Both the position numbers and the translations under genes were made by a program. 64,000 nt of DNA from Cladopsammia gracilis. Taxonomy: Eukaryota; Cnidaria; Anthozoa; Scleractinia; Dendrophylliidae. Each line of letters opens with the position of its first letter. Position 1 is the first letter of the stretch. Location: assembly GCA_022457155.1 (NCBI GenBank), contig JAJGOT010000494.1, forward strand, positions 352,501 through 416,500, read 5' to 3'. The notes beneath the pieces are model-generated. The model saw only the letters and a list, made by a program, of their open reading frames with translations. It was not told where the DNA came from and searched no databases. Shown piece after piece: positions 22,370 to 33,700 of this stretch.

Positions 22370-23002
22370 GTCTAATCGAAAACCGCCACCAGCGTTATGG
22401 CCGACTGTGTTCTTCCTCGTCCACCCGTTTCTGGCGCTGCCCTGACCGTTCAAGGTGCTTTGATAACCCTGAACCTGCAGTTAATCCTCTTCCTGCGCCA
22501 GCATTGTAACCAGAGCCGGTTCCGGCACTTGGAGCTGCAGATGAGGTAATTTTTGGGGTATCCGGTTAGTCCTGCAGCACTAGAGATAATTCCGTTTTTG
22601 TATCCCTTGGTTACCCGCTAGTTTTTTGCTTCCCGGCGTAGTTTGTATCTTTTCCTTCTAGAAGGCCATCTTTTACACTTTCATTTATGTTTTCCTTCTT
22701 GCCGCCACGTGGATTTGCATAGCTTTAACGTGTTTACCGGCAGCCTTTTGTTACTTCGGTGTTTGTTATACATTCCGCGCGCTTTCTTTGGCATAGTTTT
22801 CAAGTTCGTGCTATTTAAGTTTATGGCAGCTTTGTTATTGCTTTCATGTTGGCTTTTGTCATTGCTTTTGCCGTCGCTCTTTGTATGTCCTTTTTTCGGC
22901 GTTTGTTTAGCATCGTCAGTTTATTTTCGTTCGGATAGCTTTACGGGGTACTTCGCCGTGGAATTCTAAGGGTTTGCCGCCGGAGTACGGCATGTTGCGT
23001 TG
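22370..23002. other. Unassigned interior of the 12-kb element
   Basis: No gene supported. A 108-codon hydrophobic, Cys/Leu/Phe-rich frame (22,643-22,969) lies here, but its composition follows a T-rich stretch and there is no second copy to compare. Confidence 0.4.
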
Positions 23003-24107
23003 TTGCGTTCGAGGTACGAGAACGCAACTCCTAATTTGTGTTGGGATTTCTGTGCATTATTGGGTGTCCTGTGCAACTGATAAGGGAGGTTTTTTCGAGA
23101 TTGCTTTGGTTCGTCGTCGTCGACACACATTTGCCTCGCTTTGAGGCACTTTCTTACGTTTTGCCTCACTTTGACGAACTAACTCACGTGGCGAGTTCAT
23201 TCATCTGATCCTTAAAGGTCATTCATCTCATCCTTGCTCACATTGTGTATTTCCATGTGCTTTTCGTGCGTCCTTCTGCTTTCGAAGCTTTTTTGCAGTT
23301 TTCACCGAACTACACGCTCACAACACGCTGGCACAACACGCTTAGTGTGTCCTAAAACATATAAACATATATATTTGCACTTTTCCCAAGGGACCGCCAA
23401 GCACTTTTCTTTACCGACAACTACAACAAACTTCAAAGGATTTAATTTGTTTTTCTGCTACCAAACTTTCCCTACCGTCTTCATACACATAGTAAATACA
23501 GGTTTCATTGGCCCATTTCACACTAGAAGACGGACAAATCGTCTGGACGGACAAGTCGTCCGACGATTTGTTCGTGTAATGAGAATTCTAGACGGACAAC
23601 TCACCTTGTGTTGGTTATCGTAAATTCATATCTGAACGAACAAACAGACGATTTTGAAAGCAAGGGGCCTGGCACTAACAGGCTTGGTTACCTTGCTTTC
23701 TATCCGCCATTTTGATTTTCCCATAAACCATCACTCCCTTTACTAGTTCCATTCCCCTTAGCAAGTACCGGGACTGAGATACAACCATTTGTTCGTCTGG
23801 TGTGAATTTAAGTCGGACTTTGGACGACTTATCCGTCTAGACGAACAAATCGTCCTCGAAAAATCGTCTTAATAGACGGCCAAATCGACGGACAAAGTCA
23901 GACGACTTTTACGTCCAAAATTTTGTTCGTCCCGTTTTCTGTCCGTCCAGACGATTTGTCCGTCTCTAGTGTGAAAACGGCCATTGTACACAATAACCCT
24001 TAATTTGACAATATGCCATAGACATATTCATCTATCCCAATAACCAAAAAACAAAATCCCCCCTTTCAACCGCCGAACGCACTACCCTAATCTCCGATTA
24101 CTCCTAG
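23003..24107 (-). mobile_element. CTAG...GAACGCAA element (family Y), reverse copy
   Basis: On the minus strand it starts CTAGGAGTAATCGGAGATTA and ends with a terminal hairpin TTGCGTTC/GAACGCAA. A forward copy is 32,479-33,604 and a diverged one 55,490-56,357. I see no target duplication. It contains a separate MITE (23,509-23,983) that the 32.5-kb copy lacks. Confidence 0.65.
23509..23983. mobile_element. MITE with TTTCACACTAG ends
   Basis: Ends TGGCCCATTTCACACTAGAa and the inverse (CTAGTGTGAAAACGGCCA). The interior is full of inverted GACGGACAAATCGTC-type motifs. Empty site in the inverted family Y copy near 32,600-32,612. Confidence 0.7.
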
Positions 24108-24293
24108 TTTAGGAATATTCCATTCAAATTGGGGGCGTGGTGCCGGATTGCAGAAAATAATTTGGCATTTACCATCGGTTCGTTTATGGATTTTAGTGTA
24201 CGTCTAATTTTTTGCGATCCCGCGCCTCATTACAGCAAATTAGTAGTTAAATTAAGATTAAGACTGTTCAGGGCAATGAGTTGTTTTAATGCA

Positions 24294-25440
24294 CGAGTAT
24301 CCCACTGGTGAAGACTGCTTAGTGCAGTGAGTTATTATGAGTATCCCACCAGTGAAGACTGATCAGCGTTATGAGTTATTAAAATGCATGAGTATCCCAC
24401 CGGTGAAGGCTGCTTAGTGCAGTGAGTTATTATGAGTATCCCACCGGTGAAGACTGATCGGTGCGGGGTTATTATGAGTATCCCACCGGTGAAGACTTTT
24501 GGTACAGTGAGTTATTATGAGTATCCCACCGGTGAAGACTGATCAGTGTAATGAGTTATTAAAAAGCTTGAGTATCCCACCGGTGAAGACTGTTGGTGCA
24601 GTGAGTTATTACGAGTATCCCACCGGTGAAGACTGCTCAGTGCAGTGAATTATTATGAGTATCCCACCGGTGCAGGCTGATCAGTGCGAGGAGTTATTAT
24701 GAGTATCCCACCGGTGATGACTGATCAGTGTAATGAGTTGTCAAAATGCATGAGTATCCCACCGGTGAAGACTGCTTAGTGCAGTGAGTTATTATTATGA
24801 GTATCCCACCAGTGAAGACTGATCAGTGTATTGAGTTGTCAAAATGCATGAGTATCCCACCGGTGAAGACTGCTTAGTGCAGTGAGTTATTATTATGAGT
24901 ATCCCACCGGTGAAGACTGATCGGTGCGAGGAGTTATTACGAGTATCCCACTGGTGAAGACTGCTTATTGCAGTGAGTTATTACGAGTATCCCACCAGTG
25001 AAGACTGATCAGTGTATTGAGTTGTCAAAATGCATGAGTATCCCACCGGTGAAGATGGTTGGTGCAGTGAGTTATTATGAGTATCCCACCGGTGAAGACT
25101 GATCGGTGTTATGAGTTATCAACTATCCCAACGGTGAAGACCGCTTAGTGCAGTGAGTTATTATGAGTATCCCACCACTGAAGACTGCTTGGTACGGGGA
25201 GTTATTATGAGTATCTCACCGGTGAAGACTGATCAGTGCGATGGCTTATTTAATGTGTACGCCACCGATGCTCACTGCAGCAAATTACTGAAATAGGTAT
25301 GCCACCGGCCAAGACTGCCCAGTGCAGTAAATTATTTAAATGTGTATCCCACCGGTGAAAATTGATCCGTGAAGTAAATTATTGAAATGAGCATCCCACC
25401 AGTTATGACTGCTCGGTGCGGTGGGTTTTCATCATGTCAC
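24294..25440 (+). repeat. Minisatellite, about 25 copies of a 42-52-bp unit
   Basis: Each unit centres on GAGTATCCCACCGGTGAAGA, containing the 8-bp palindrome CACCGGTG, followed by a variable spacer (GCTTAGTGCAGTGAGTTATT or GATCAGTGTAATGAGTTATT types) that tends to alternate. I count 25 units between 24,294 and about 25,400, mean period about 45.5 bp. The 3' units are more diverged. It is not coding: stops occur in all frames. Confidence 0.9.
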
Positions 25441-28400
25441 CAGTCATGCGTCGGCACGTGACTCACCCGCCTGAGATGCTTTATAAATGTTACGTCTTTA
25501 GTTTCTGCGATCTTTAGTTCGTTTCGTTGTGTTTATTTTTACCTGCTAAACCTGCTCTCTTCGTTGACCTTGGGGGGGCCTGCTCAGTGTCTCAATTCCG
25601 GACCTAGTTCGGAGCTCGGGGTCAACGAAGGGGTGGGTCCCCTGCCTTTTGTTTACGCAATATGTCCCTTTGCTTGCTCATTTAGCGTAAGTTAGTCGTT
25701 CATATCAGGGTTGCTTAAGCTACCTCACTTTCTTCTACAATATTCCTGTGTGTGGTATTAGCAGGGGACCTTCCCCTTTCGTTGGCCCCTACCTTCACCA
25801 GGTGTGATTGCTGTGTGTTTCAGCCTAATATCATTGGGTCAGCTACGTTTCATGCCCCCTGTTTTTCGGAGCGGGTGAATTGCATAACCGCGTGTCGATT
25901 TGTATCGCCTGAGTACTACTGTGTTTTGCGACATGTACCTACAGTGCCCGATTTTGTTACGCGCGGCATAGTAGTTTGCATGTTCAGAACTAGGCGGCTG
26001 TGATTGCTTAACATATTAAGCTTGGGAATACTTTATATCTTCCCGAAGTTCAGCTGCTGTCAATCAAACGAATAAAGTGTGAAGTAAATTTCAAGGTGCG
26101 ATTAACTGGATGAGGTAGACAATTGCGTCCTAATTAAGTCGCGCTCCCTCTTCAACCTATAAAAAACGATTTGTCAAGGAGTTCGAGAGTTTGAATGGCC
26201 GGACACCGTACGTGTTAATTAGCTACAATAGCAGGTATTCAAGCGTTAGTGCTCAAAACGCGTCCCGATAAGGGAGAAAGGGCATGAATTTGGTGAAGTT
26301 GGCCGACTAATCGCAGTTATCAGGCGTAGTTTCCCAAGTATTAAGGCCTGATTTTGGTAAAAGAAGGATAAACCTACAATCTTTCATCGAATTAGTAAAT
26401 GAAACTAGAACAAGACGCTGTGGGAGCGTATGCTTGGGCCATGTTGTTGTATTAAGCATATTGGGATATATGTCTGAGGAATCTGCATGCACCTTAGTTA
26501 CTGTTTGATCATAGGAAGTATTGGGATAGTGTGAACAGTCTAACAAAGAAGCGCTTTAACCTTCGAAAAGAAGTAGACGCCGCGCACTTAGCGTGCGATA
26601 TCACACGCAGATTATCAAAATAGCGTGTCCACTGTGTTAAAGACTAGAGCACAAAAAAATACAAAGCAATACCTATTTTGCACTTACCATTGGGAAAATG
26701 GCCGCATATCAGAGACTCCCGATCGTTGTTATTAGTTTTAACTAATCTTGTGGCTGGTTCAATTTATCTCTGTAACTGGTCTGTGTTCCGACACTTTTGA
26801 GGTGAATGCAAATGTAGCCGTCAGTGGCCTTTCGAAGCCATGAATCTTCGGTTTATTTATACCTGCCAACCTTTTTCCGAGTGATAGGCGTGAGCAGTTT
26901 TTGGTGGACGTGCCAGGATTTCCGAAGGCGGCCCGACCAAACCCGATCTATTCCGAAGATGTCCGAAGTTGTATTTTCATGAACGTAGCTATATTTTTGA
27001 TTGGATGTTGCGATCGGTTAAGGCTGATAGCTCAAATCTGCAAATCAGGCGTGAGGAATGGCTCCATAGGCGTGAGTTGGCGTGATCGAAGTTTTGCACT
27101 CGCAGACGTGAGAGTTGGCAGATGTAGTTTATTTTGCCTGGTCCGGACCCAGGATCAAACGACTTTTCGAGTTAAAGTTTTACTGGATGTAGTATTCCCG
27201 CCGTTATTATGATAAATTTTGAATTAAACTTATAAATTTATTCAAAGTTAACGACAGGAGTGATAATTTAGGAGGAGAAAAACAAATTTAGCCTTAGAAT
27301 GTACTTTTTCGCGTTTTTTCAGTTGAGGCGAAATGCTTCAATTTGCACAATGTAGAAAGTAATTTAAAACCTTTCCAGTAATGCATAACGCAGCTATTTC
27401 TTATTCATTTGTATCCGAAACAGAGAAGAAAATTAACTGGAAGAAGTGATCGCTTTAAGGCTATTTTTGGCAGAGAAACATTCACTATCGCAAGCGGGAC
27501 TCGCAGGAAACGTATCGCAAGACGTGTGCACTGTTTGCATTTTTCTATTGACGGTGAATTTTTGCACCCGAAATTACAGTTGGTGGTTCTGTTCCTTAGT
27601 AGTATGAAAGGCAACAACCGTAGGAGGCAAATTAATTGGGATTTCTACCACACTTACATTTCTTCCTGCCCTGTCCAGTGTTCACTTTTTATTAAGCTAG
27701 CGCTATGTCTTATTCTAAATCTTCTTCATGTTCGGTTAAACATGTTTTAGCGGGTTCCCGTCCTGAAGGTTTCGTAGCATTCGTGCGAGAGTGTAAAACA
27801 CTTTCGCAGTGTCTTCTTGAGTTTCCTTACGCATATTAAGTATGCAACCGTTAGATGCAACTGAGAAAACGAAACTCGTGCTTTGTCACGTTCGCCTCGC
27901 ATCGACGAACAACAGGTGAGAAATGGGCAAGCCCATTTGCGCACGAGAGTGTTAGATCCCGATTGCGAATTTGTGCACTGCGAAACTGCATTCCTATACT
28001 TGGCCGCTGCGCCCAATTAACAGGTTGTAGACTTTAAGCTCTCGAAACTGTGTTTTTCCCGCATTTCTAGTGTGGGGAACGATATCATTAAGATCGACCG
28101 AAATAAGCAGCAATTTTATATCAAAGAAAGGAAGGTTGTGAAGTTTTGCGATCGAAAATCTGAGTTTTAAATCTCGCGCGCGTTCCAGATGAAGTTGTTG
28201 TTTCAGTAACGTATAGCAATGGTTCCATTAGTTGGAAAATTACATTCATAAACTGCAGTCGTCTGTAAACGTTAACCCACTGTTTTGTAATTTAAAATTG
28301 TTAAAACAAAAAAAAAATTATCCGCGCGCGAAATTTGAGCACAAGTAGCGCTCGATGATCGCGCTTGCAAACAACACCGAAGATTTCGGTGTGACTTCCG

Positions 28401-28876
28401 CTCGGAAGTAAATGGAAATGCTGTATGGGCATAGCGGAACATAAGGGGAAATTTTAAGGCTATTCGCAGTCCTTCAAGAAAAACATGCGTGCAATCGGCT
28501 ACGGACTGGAGGAGTCTGCCAACCAACGGGTTGATCCGCGAAATTTTACCGCTGCACTACACACCGTGTGCTAAAGTGAAAGCGAAAGACCAGTAATTCT
28601 AGTCACATTTGTTCGTCGTCACTTGTCGTTCTTTTTAGTTTGCATTCTTGTCCGCGCGCAGACCGCTAAATCTAAAGGCGAAATACTGGGGCGATTTTAG
28701 CGACAATCGTCTCACTCGAGCGGTTATATAAATCAGAGCTGGTGCCGGTATTTACTTCGCCCGCACGCCATGCACTAAATTATCGGGAAAATCGGACTGC
28801 GGTTTCAATCAGAGATTACGCTCTTGCAGCGTTATCATTTCTCGGTTTTCTAAGCGGCCACTCTAAACGTACGCAT

Positions 28877-28911
<35 letters not shown>

Positions 28912-29634
28912 AAACCCTGGAAACTTGTGTATTTTTCTTCTTTGTGGAACCTTATGCGTAAATGTGTGATTTTGTGAGATGAAAGAGAAGACAATAGCAC
29001 TATTCGGCTATCGTTTGCCGGTTTATCCCGCCTACTGCATGATATTGAGCAAAGCCGTGCGTTCATGGAAACCAATTAACGAAGCTCTTTCGGAGCGTCT
29101 TTGAATAACAGTGGCCTGTATCATTCTGCGCGATGAGTTTCTCTAATGTAATTATCTAGTTCTAAATCAGGGGTTTCATGCACGTGTGTGTTAAATTGTA
29201 AATGACCTTAAATTGCATTTTCGCTTAATTGTGTTTTTACATGAGCCTCTGGCTAGGGAAATTGGTTGACCACTTGCTACGTTATCGACTTTAAATAAAA
29301 TATTACTGTTACTATTATTACTATGTCTATGGTCATACGAAAGTTGCTTGAAAGTTAATTAGGAGGAATTCTGAGTAATGGAGGGGAATAAGGTATGGTG
29401 TGGGAAGTTTGTGATGTTTGTCGCCATTTTTTGTTCGAAGTTTTTTATTTCCGTAGTTTATCATAAGACCCGTACGGCCCTGCGAACCTTTTCTTTGCAA
29501 AACCATTGATGAAAGTCCCGTATGAGGGCCGTACGCATTTGCGCGAGCGGGGCCGGAAAAAGCCGTACGGCCCTATTACAAGAGCGGACGGCCTCGCGCG
29601 TTAAGATTTCAAGTAATTTTGTCTCCAAATTGGT
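25441..29634. other. Gene-poor interior of the 12-kb element
   Basis: Directly after the minisatellite there is a TATA-like TTTATAAATG (25,481-25,490), which could serve a promoter with the repeats upstream (speculative). A TAAA microsatellite lies at 28,886-28,914. Scattered frames of 60-113 codons (for example 25,752-26,003, 26,901-27,212, 27,409-27,750) have no recognisable motif and are not called. A MITE is at 26,861-27,122. Confidence 0.45.
26861..27122. mobile_element. MITE with ACCTGCCAAC/GTTGGCAG ends
   Basis: Ends ACCTGCCAAC (26,861) and GTTGGCAGA (27,114-27,122). Related to 21,484-21,914. Inner CCGAAG motifs are shared. Confidence 0.5.
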
Positions 29635-29696
29635 CATATGATAAAATACTTATTGACTAAGTTAGGTCGGGCCGGATGGGAAAATATTTGGCTCTC

Positions 29697-29746
<50 letters not shown>

Positions 29747-29802
29747 AGCCAAATATATTTTCCCATCCGGCCCTCCCACTTAGTCAATAAGTACATATTA
29801 TG
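29635..29802. mobile_element. 168-bp fold-back MITE
   Basis: Long inverted arms (ACTTATTGACTAAG...GGGCCGGATGGGAAAATAT) around a CGCTGCGCTCGG centre near 29,722. No coding content. Confidence 0.75.
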
Positions 29803-30144
29803 TCCTAATGATGGGGGCAGGAGCGGATTCTTCCCACAGTCTTACGCGGTGAGGTAATTAGTATGCAGTGAGGATATGGTACTATTGTTTGGCGGTCACT
29901 CAAGTGAAGCATTGCATTGTGTTCCGTATGCCAAATCCCAATTACCAATGACCAACTGCCAAAGCAACCTTTATTGAATTAGGTGTATAACGGAGTAACT
30001 CTCAAATAAAGCAAGGACCACTTGGACAAACAGCACGGCGAAGTGAAGCCGGATCTTGGAGTAGATCAGGATCAGCAGTAGTATTGTATAAAACTTAAAA
30101 CTGAATGCAAGGCTGATCGGACAGCTATAAAGGGTATTTTATTG

Positions 30145-30185
30145 CGCAATATTTCGGTTAGGCAAAACTAACCTTCATCAGGGGC
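30145..30185 (-). ncRNA. Hammerhead-like core in the Penelope-like 3' region
   Basis: On the minus strand CTGATGA is followed by a stem GGTTAG/CTAACC with a six-base loop, then CGAAA and a palindromic TATTGCGCAATA that could be a short stem III. This order matches minimal hammerheads reported in Penelope-like elements. I could not build a good stem I, so activity is doubtful. Confidence 0.4.
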
Positions 30186-30320
30186 TACAAAGAGCTAAGT
30201 AAAAATGGAATAAAACGGTTACAAGATATAAAATGATTCAAATGAAAGATTAAATATGATTGGTTAACAAAAATAAACAGTAGAAACGTTTACAAAAGCT
30301 ACTATAAAAATAGAAATATA

Positions 30321-30623
30321 TTAAGTTTCATCGCGTCTGTTCATCCCATAGGGTTCAAGAGTCTTGCCCTTGGAAATTAAAAATCCTTCTCTGGCCTTAC
30401 GAATGGCGTCTCTGTCAGAGTTAATGAGTTCAAGGGGAATGAGTTCTATGTCATTGATTGAATGGCCAGGAAGAGTAAAGTGATCTGAAACGGCGGTAGG
30501 CTGATGAATGTGATGCTGGTTAATGGCTTTTTCGATTGCGCGTCTGTGTTCGCCAAATCTGTCGCTGAGATGTCGTTTAGTCTCTCCTATGTATTGTACT
30601 TTGCATCTGCAGCACTGTATCAT
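30321..30623 (-). pseudogene. GIY-YIG endonuclease part of the Penelope-like element
   Basis: Open frame of 100 residues. Motif VQYIGETKRHLSDRFGEHRR carries the conserved Tyr, Gly, Arg and His positions of the Penelope GIY-YIG variant; Cys residues (CCRC) precede it. It is separated from the RT frame by a frameshift inside TATATATGATA at about 30,620-30,630, probably slippage in the TA run. It would nick DNA to prime reverse transcription. Confidence 0.8.
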
Positions 30624-31558
30624 ATATATGAGATTCGTAGATGAGCAAGAGATGTGGTGTCGTATTCGTTGTTGTTCGTTTGTAGAGAAAAAGGTGTAAA
30701 ACGTGGTTCCTTCTGAGATAAAAGGACACGTTTTGCACCTATTTCTGTTACAGCGGAAAGCTCCTGGTGTTTGGGGGGGGGTGGTCTGCGGTGTTTGGCT
30801 CTGACTAAAATGTCACGGAGGTTGTTGCATCGGCGGTACGATATGAGAGGAGGAGAAGGGAATGCTTCTTTGCATCGTTGTGAAGAACGAAGAATGTTCA
30901 GATTGTTGAAAATGGTTCGACGTATGTACGGAAGGGCTGGATTAAATGTTACTACAAATGGGATTCTGTTAGACTCTTTTCTCTTAGATGTTTCAAGGGC
31001 TTCGCTGCGAGGAATCAGACGTACTTTCTCTATTTCTTCTTTAATAAAAAGGTGTTTATATCCTCTCTTGATTAAATGGGATGTGAGTGCGTTCGAACGA
31101 GTGTTAAAGTACTCATCCGTAGAACAAATTCTTCTCAATCGTAAGGCCATGCTAAACGGGATGGATTGTTTGGTGTGAGAGGGGTGGCAGGATGATTTAA
31201 GGAGATACTGATGCTTGTCTGTAGGCTTAACATAAAGGTCAGTTTCCAGTCTGCCGTTGATCAGCATTACGTTAACATCAAGGAAGGGGATTTCGTTGTA
31301 GGAGAAGGAACTGGTAAATTTGATTGTAGGATGTAGGTTGTTTAAGTATGTGATAAAATCATTTAATTTTTCTTCTCCATGCGTCCATAGAAGAAAGATG
31401 TCGTCGATGTAACGCCACCAGATAAGGGGAGAATGCGAAGCACCCGCTAGGGCGTGTTCCTCAAATTTTCCCATGAAGAGATTGGCGTAGGAGGGAGCCA
31501 TTTTCGTGCCCATCGCTGTTCCATTAATTTGTCGGTAGTGTTGTCCATTGAAAGTAAC
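30620..31558 (-). pseudogene. Penelope-like reverse transcriptase, 5'-truncated
   Basis: Reads from the element edge (VTFNGQHYRQINGTAMGTKM) through the catalytic WWRYIDDIFLLW motif (YIDD), then IPFLDVNVM and the long thumb region to RISYI. The N-terminal RT motifs are missing because the element is truncated at 31,560. There is no start codon of its own, and it is frameshifted relative to the endonuclease. Confidence 0.88.
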
Positions 31559-31635
31559 TGAGTAACTGGTTAGCTTTCAGTTGAGGTTGGGGGTAGCAGT
31601 TTATATAGTGACTAAAGTTAAATTTAGGAAGCATT

Positions 31636-31720
31636 CCGAGAAGCTAGATGGTACAGTGGTATGGTAGGCTACGTAAGCCTAGGCCTAGCTGAGGTCACAG
31701 GTTCAATCCTGAATGGGGAT
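31636..31720 (+). repeat. tRNA-like (SINE-type) sequence, family 1, second copy
   Basis: Same A box and B box layout as 796-880, almost identical. Confidence 0.55.
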
Positions 31721-32478
31721 TTTAGATTTTCTTTTTTACACTTAAAAATTTATTACTCGTGGCGAAGCACACGAGTTGTAAATCCGGCTTTGAATTTTCT
31801 TGTTTTTTTTGTCGTGTCACATTAGCGCATGCAAATTTATGCACGCATATTTAAGTCTATATCGACGACTATATGGCTTTCGGCCATGAAATACATACCG
31901 TAAAATCTCTCCGTGTGTTGCGCGAGAAGCAAGATCAAGAACTACTGCGTACAATTGCATCCTTTCATGACAATTCAAGGCGTTCATGGATGGATAGGAC
32001 CTTTTGATATTGTGTTCGCCGCTTATTCCTGTGGGATTTTTGCTCTGGCAAGTTCGGTGTTTTATATATTAAACTTGCCATTTGCTTGGCGATCGAGCTC
32101 CCCGGGTCGAGCTTAAGTGTCAGCTGCTGAATCTAGTGAATGCAGTGTAGTCTTACTTTTAAACACGTGTATACGTGAAAGCATGATGAACGGGTTATCG
32201 GCAAGGGTGTTTAAATAAAATTCACTCTCTCACTCACTCACTCACTCGCTCCTTCCATCAGCTGTAAACTTAGTGAGCAAATGCTTTGTTACGAACACGT
32301 TTCGTAACAGGAATTCAACGTGAATCCAACGATAACAATAATTAATTTGATGTAAACGAATATAGACAACAATAAGCTTACAGATGTTTCGCATTTGGAG
32401 TTTTTAGTGCAACATTAAAATCGATCTAAAAGGATTTTGCAACCTAAACATGCGTTCTGATGCGTATCTAGCTTAAAA

Positions 32479-33604
32479 CTAGGAGTAATCGGAGATTAGG
32501 GTAGTGCGTTCGGCGGTTGAAAGGGGGGATTTTGTTTCTTGGTTATTGGGATAGATGAATATGTCTATGGCATATTGTCAAATTAAGGGTTATTGTGTAC
32601 AGTGAAACCTGTATTTACTCTGTGTATGAAGACGGTAGGGAAACTTTGGTAGCAGAAAAACAAATTACATGTGTAAATCCTTTGAAGTTTGTTGTAGTTG
32701 TCGGTAAAGAAAAGTGCTTGGCGGTCCCTTGGGAAAAGTGGAAAAAGTGCACCAAATTTGCATATGTCAAAACGGTAAGCGAAATAGTTCGCAAGTATTT
32801 ATATAAACAGACTATGCGCTTCTACAAATTCTCCGTTTTCTTTGTAGTTTCGCTCGCCAAATTAAGATTAAGCTTTTCCAAACTCCCAGCCTTCATTTCC
32901 AAGTTTTCCATCGCGCTAAAAAATCACAGAAAGTTTGGAGTGTCTCCGGGAATAAATAAGCCGCGTTTGGTTTCGCGGGCGTTCCATCGATCCATCCGCA
33001 TAATCTCCATCAAAGTGAGAAAAACATTCGTCACTTGATTCTTGCTCGTTTTCTGGCTTGAATCTCGCTCGTGTCCGGCCATAAATTTTCGAACGAGATG
33101 GCTTGAATATGGTCCGATTCAAGCTCAGTCAAGCCATCCGAATGTCACGGCGGTACATATGTCTCCCTCTATTCTTGCTCAATTCTCGTTTGTTTGTCTC
33201 GTTCGTGTCAGCCGAATCATCGCCATGATTTGATTCTCGCTGATTAGCATATTTTATATGTTTTAGGACACACTAAGCGTGTTGTGCCAGCGTGTTGTGA
33301 GCGTGTAGTTCGGTGAAAACTGCAAAAAAGCTTCGAAAGCAGAAGGACGCACGAAAAGCACATGGAAATACACAATGTGAGCAAGGATGAGATGAATGAC
33401 CTTCAGCAATCTCGCCACGTGAGTTAGTTCGTCAAAGTGAGGCAAAACGTAAGCAAGCGCCTCAAAGCGAGGCAAATGTGTGTCGACGACGACGAACCAA
33501 AGCAATCTCGAAAAAAACCTCCCTTATCAGTTGCACAGGACACCCAATAATGCACATAACTCCCAACACAAATTAGGAGTTGCGTTCTCGCACCTCGAAC
33601 GCAA
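32479..33604 (+). mobile_element. CTAG...GAACGCAA element (family Y), forward copy
   Basis: Inverted relative to 23,003-24,107 and inserted in unit 2 where unit 1 (5,005-5,030) has none. An extra segment of about 500 bp (32,757-33,255) is absent from the other copy. A 147-codon frame (32,595-33,038) spans the junction and has no recognisable domain, so it is not called. Confidence 0.65.
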
Positions 33605-33613
33605 AAATTTAGG

Positions 33614-33700
33614 TGATAGGTAGTATGTGCTCTTGAATAGCGCAGTGATTGAGTTGATGTCTTAGTCCCGGATGGCCCGAGTTCGAATCACCATAAAGTC
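33614..33700 (+). repeat. tRNA-like SINE sequence, family 2, second copy
   Basis: Matches 5,034-5,115, including the GAGTTCGAATC B box. Confidence 0.5.

Larger units (their letters stand above)
30001..31560 (-). mobile_element. 5'-truncated Penelope-like element
   Basis: A 1,560-bp insertion in unit 2. The empty site in unit 1 (cggAGTAACTggtt, 714-727) is duplicated as AGTAACT at 29,994-30,000 and 31,561-31,567, a 7-bp target duplication. On the minus strand it holds an RT domain followed by a GIY-YIG-type endonuclease, the signature order of Penelope-like elements. Its 5' end is cut inside the RT. Confidence 0.88.

Noticed and set aside
22643..22969. 108-codon hydrophobic frame resembling a membrane protein
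   Set aside because: The composition follows a T-rich stretch, and there is no second copy and no domain pattern.
24294..25440. CRISPR-like array
   Set aside because: The spacers are themselves repeated, the unit is a eukaryotic minisatellite and there are no cas genes.
30771..31178. 135-codon plus-strand frame
   Set aside because: It is the antisense shadow of the Penelope-like reverse transcriptase.
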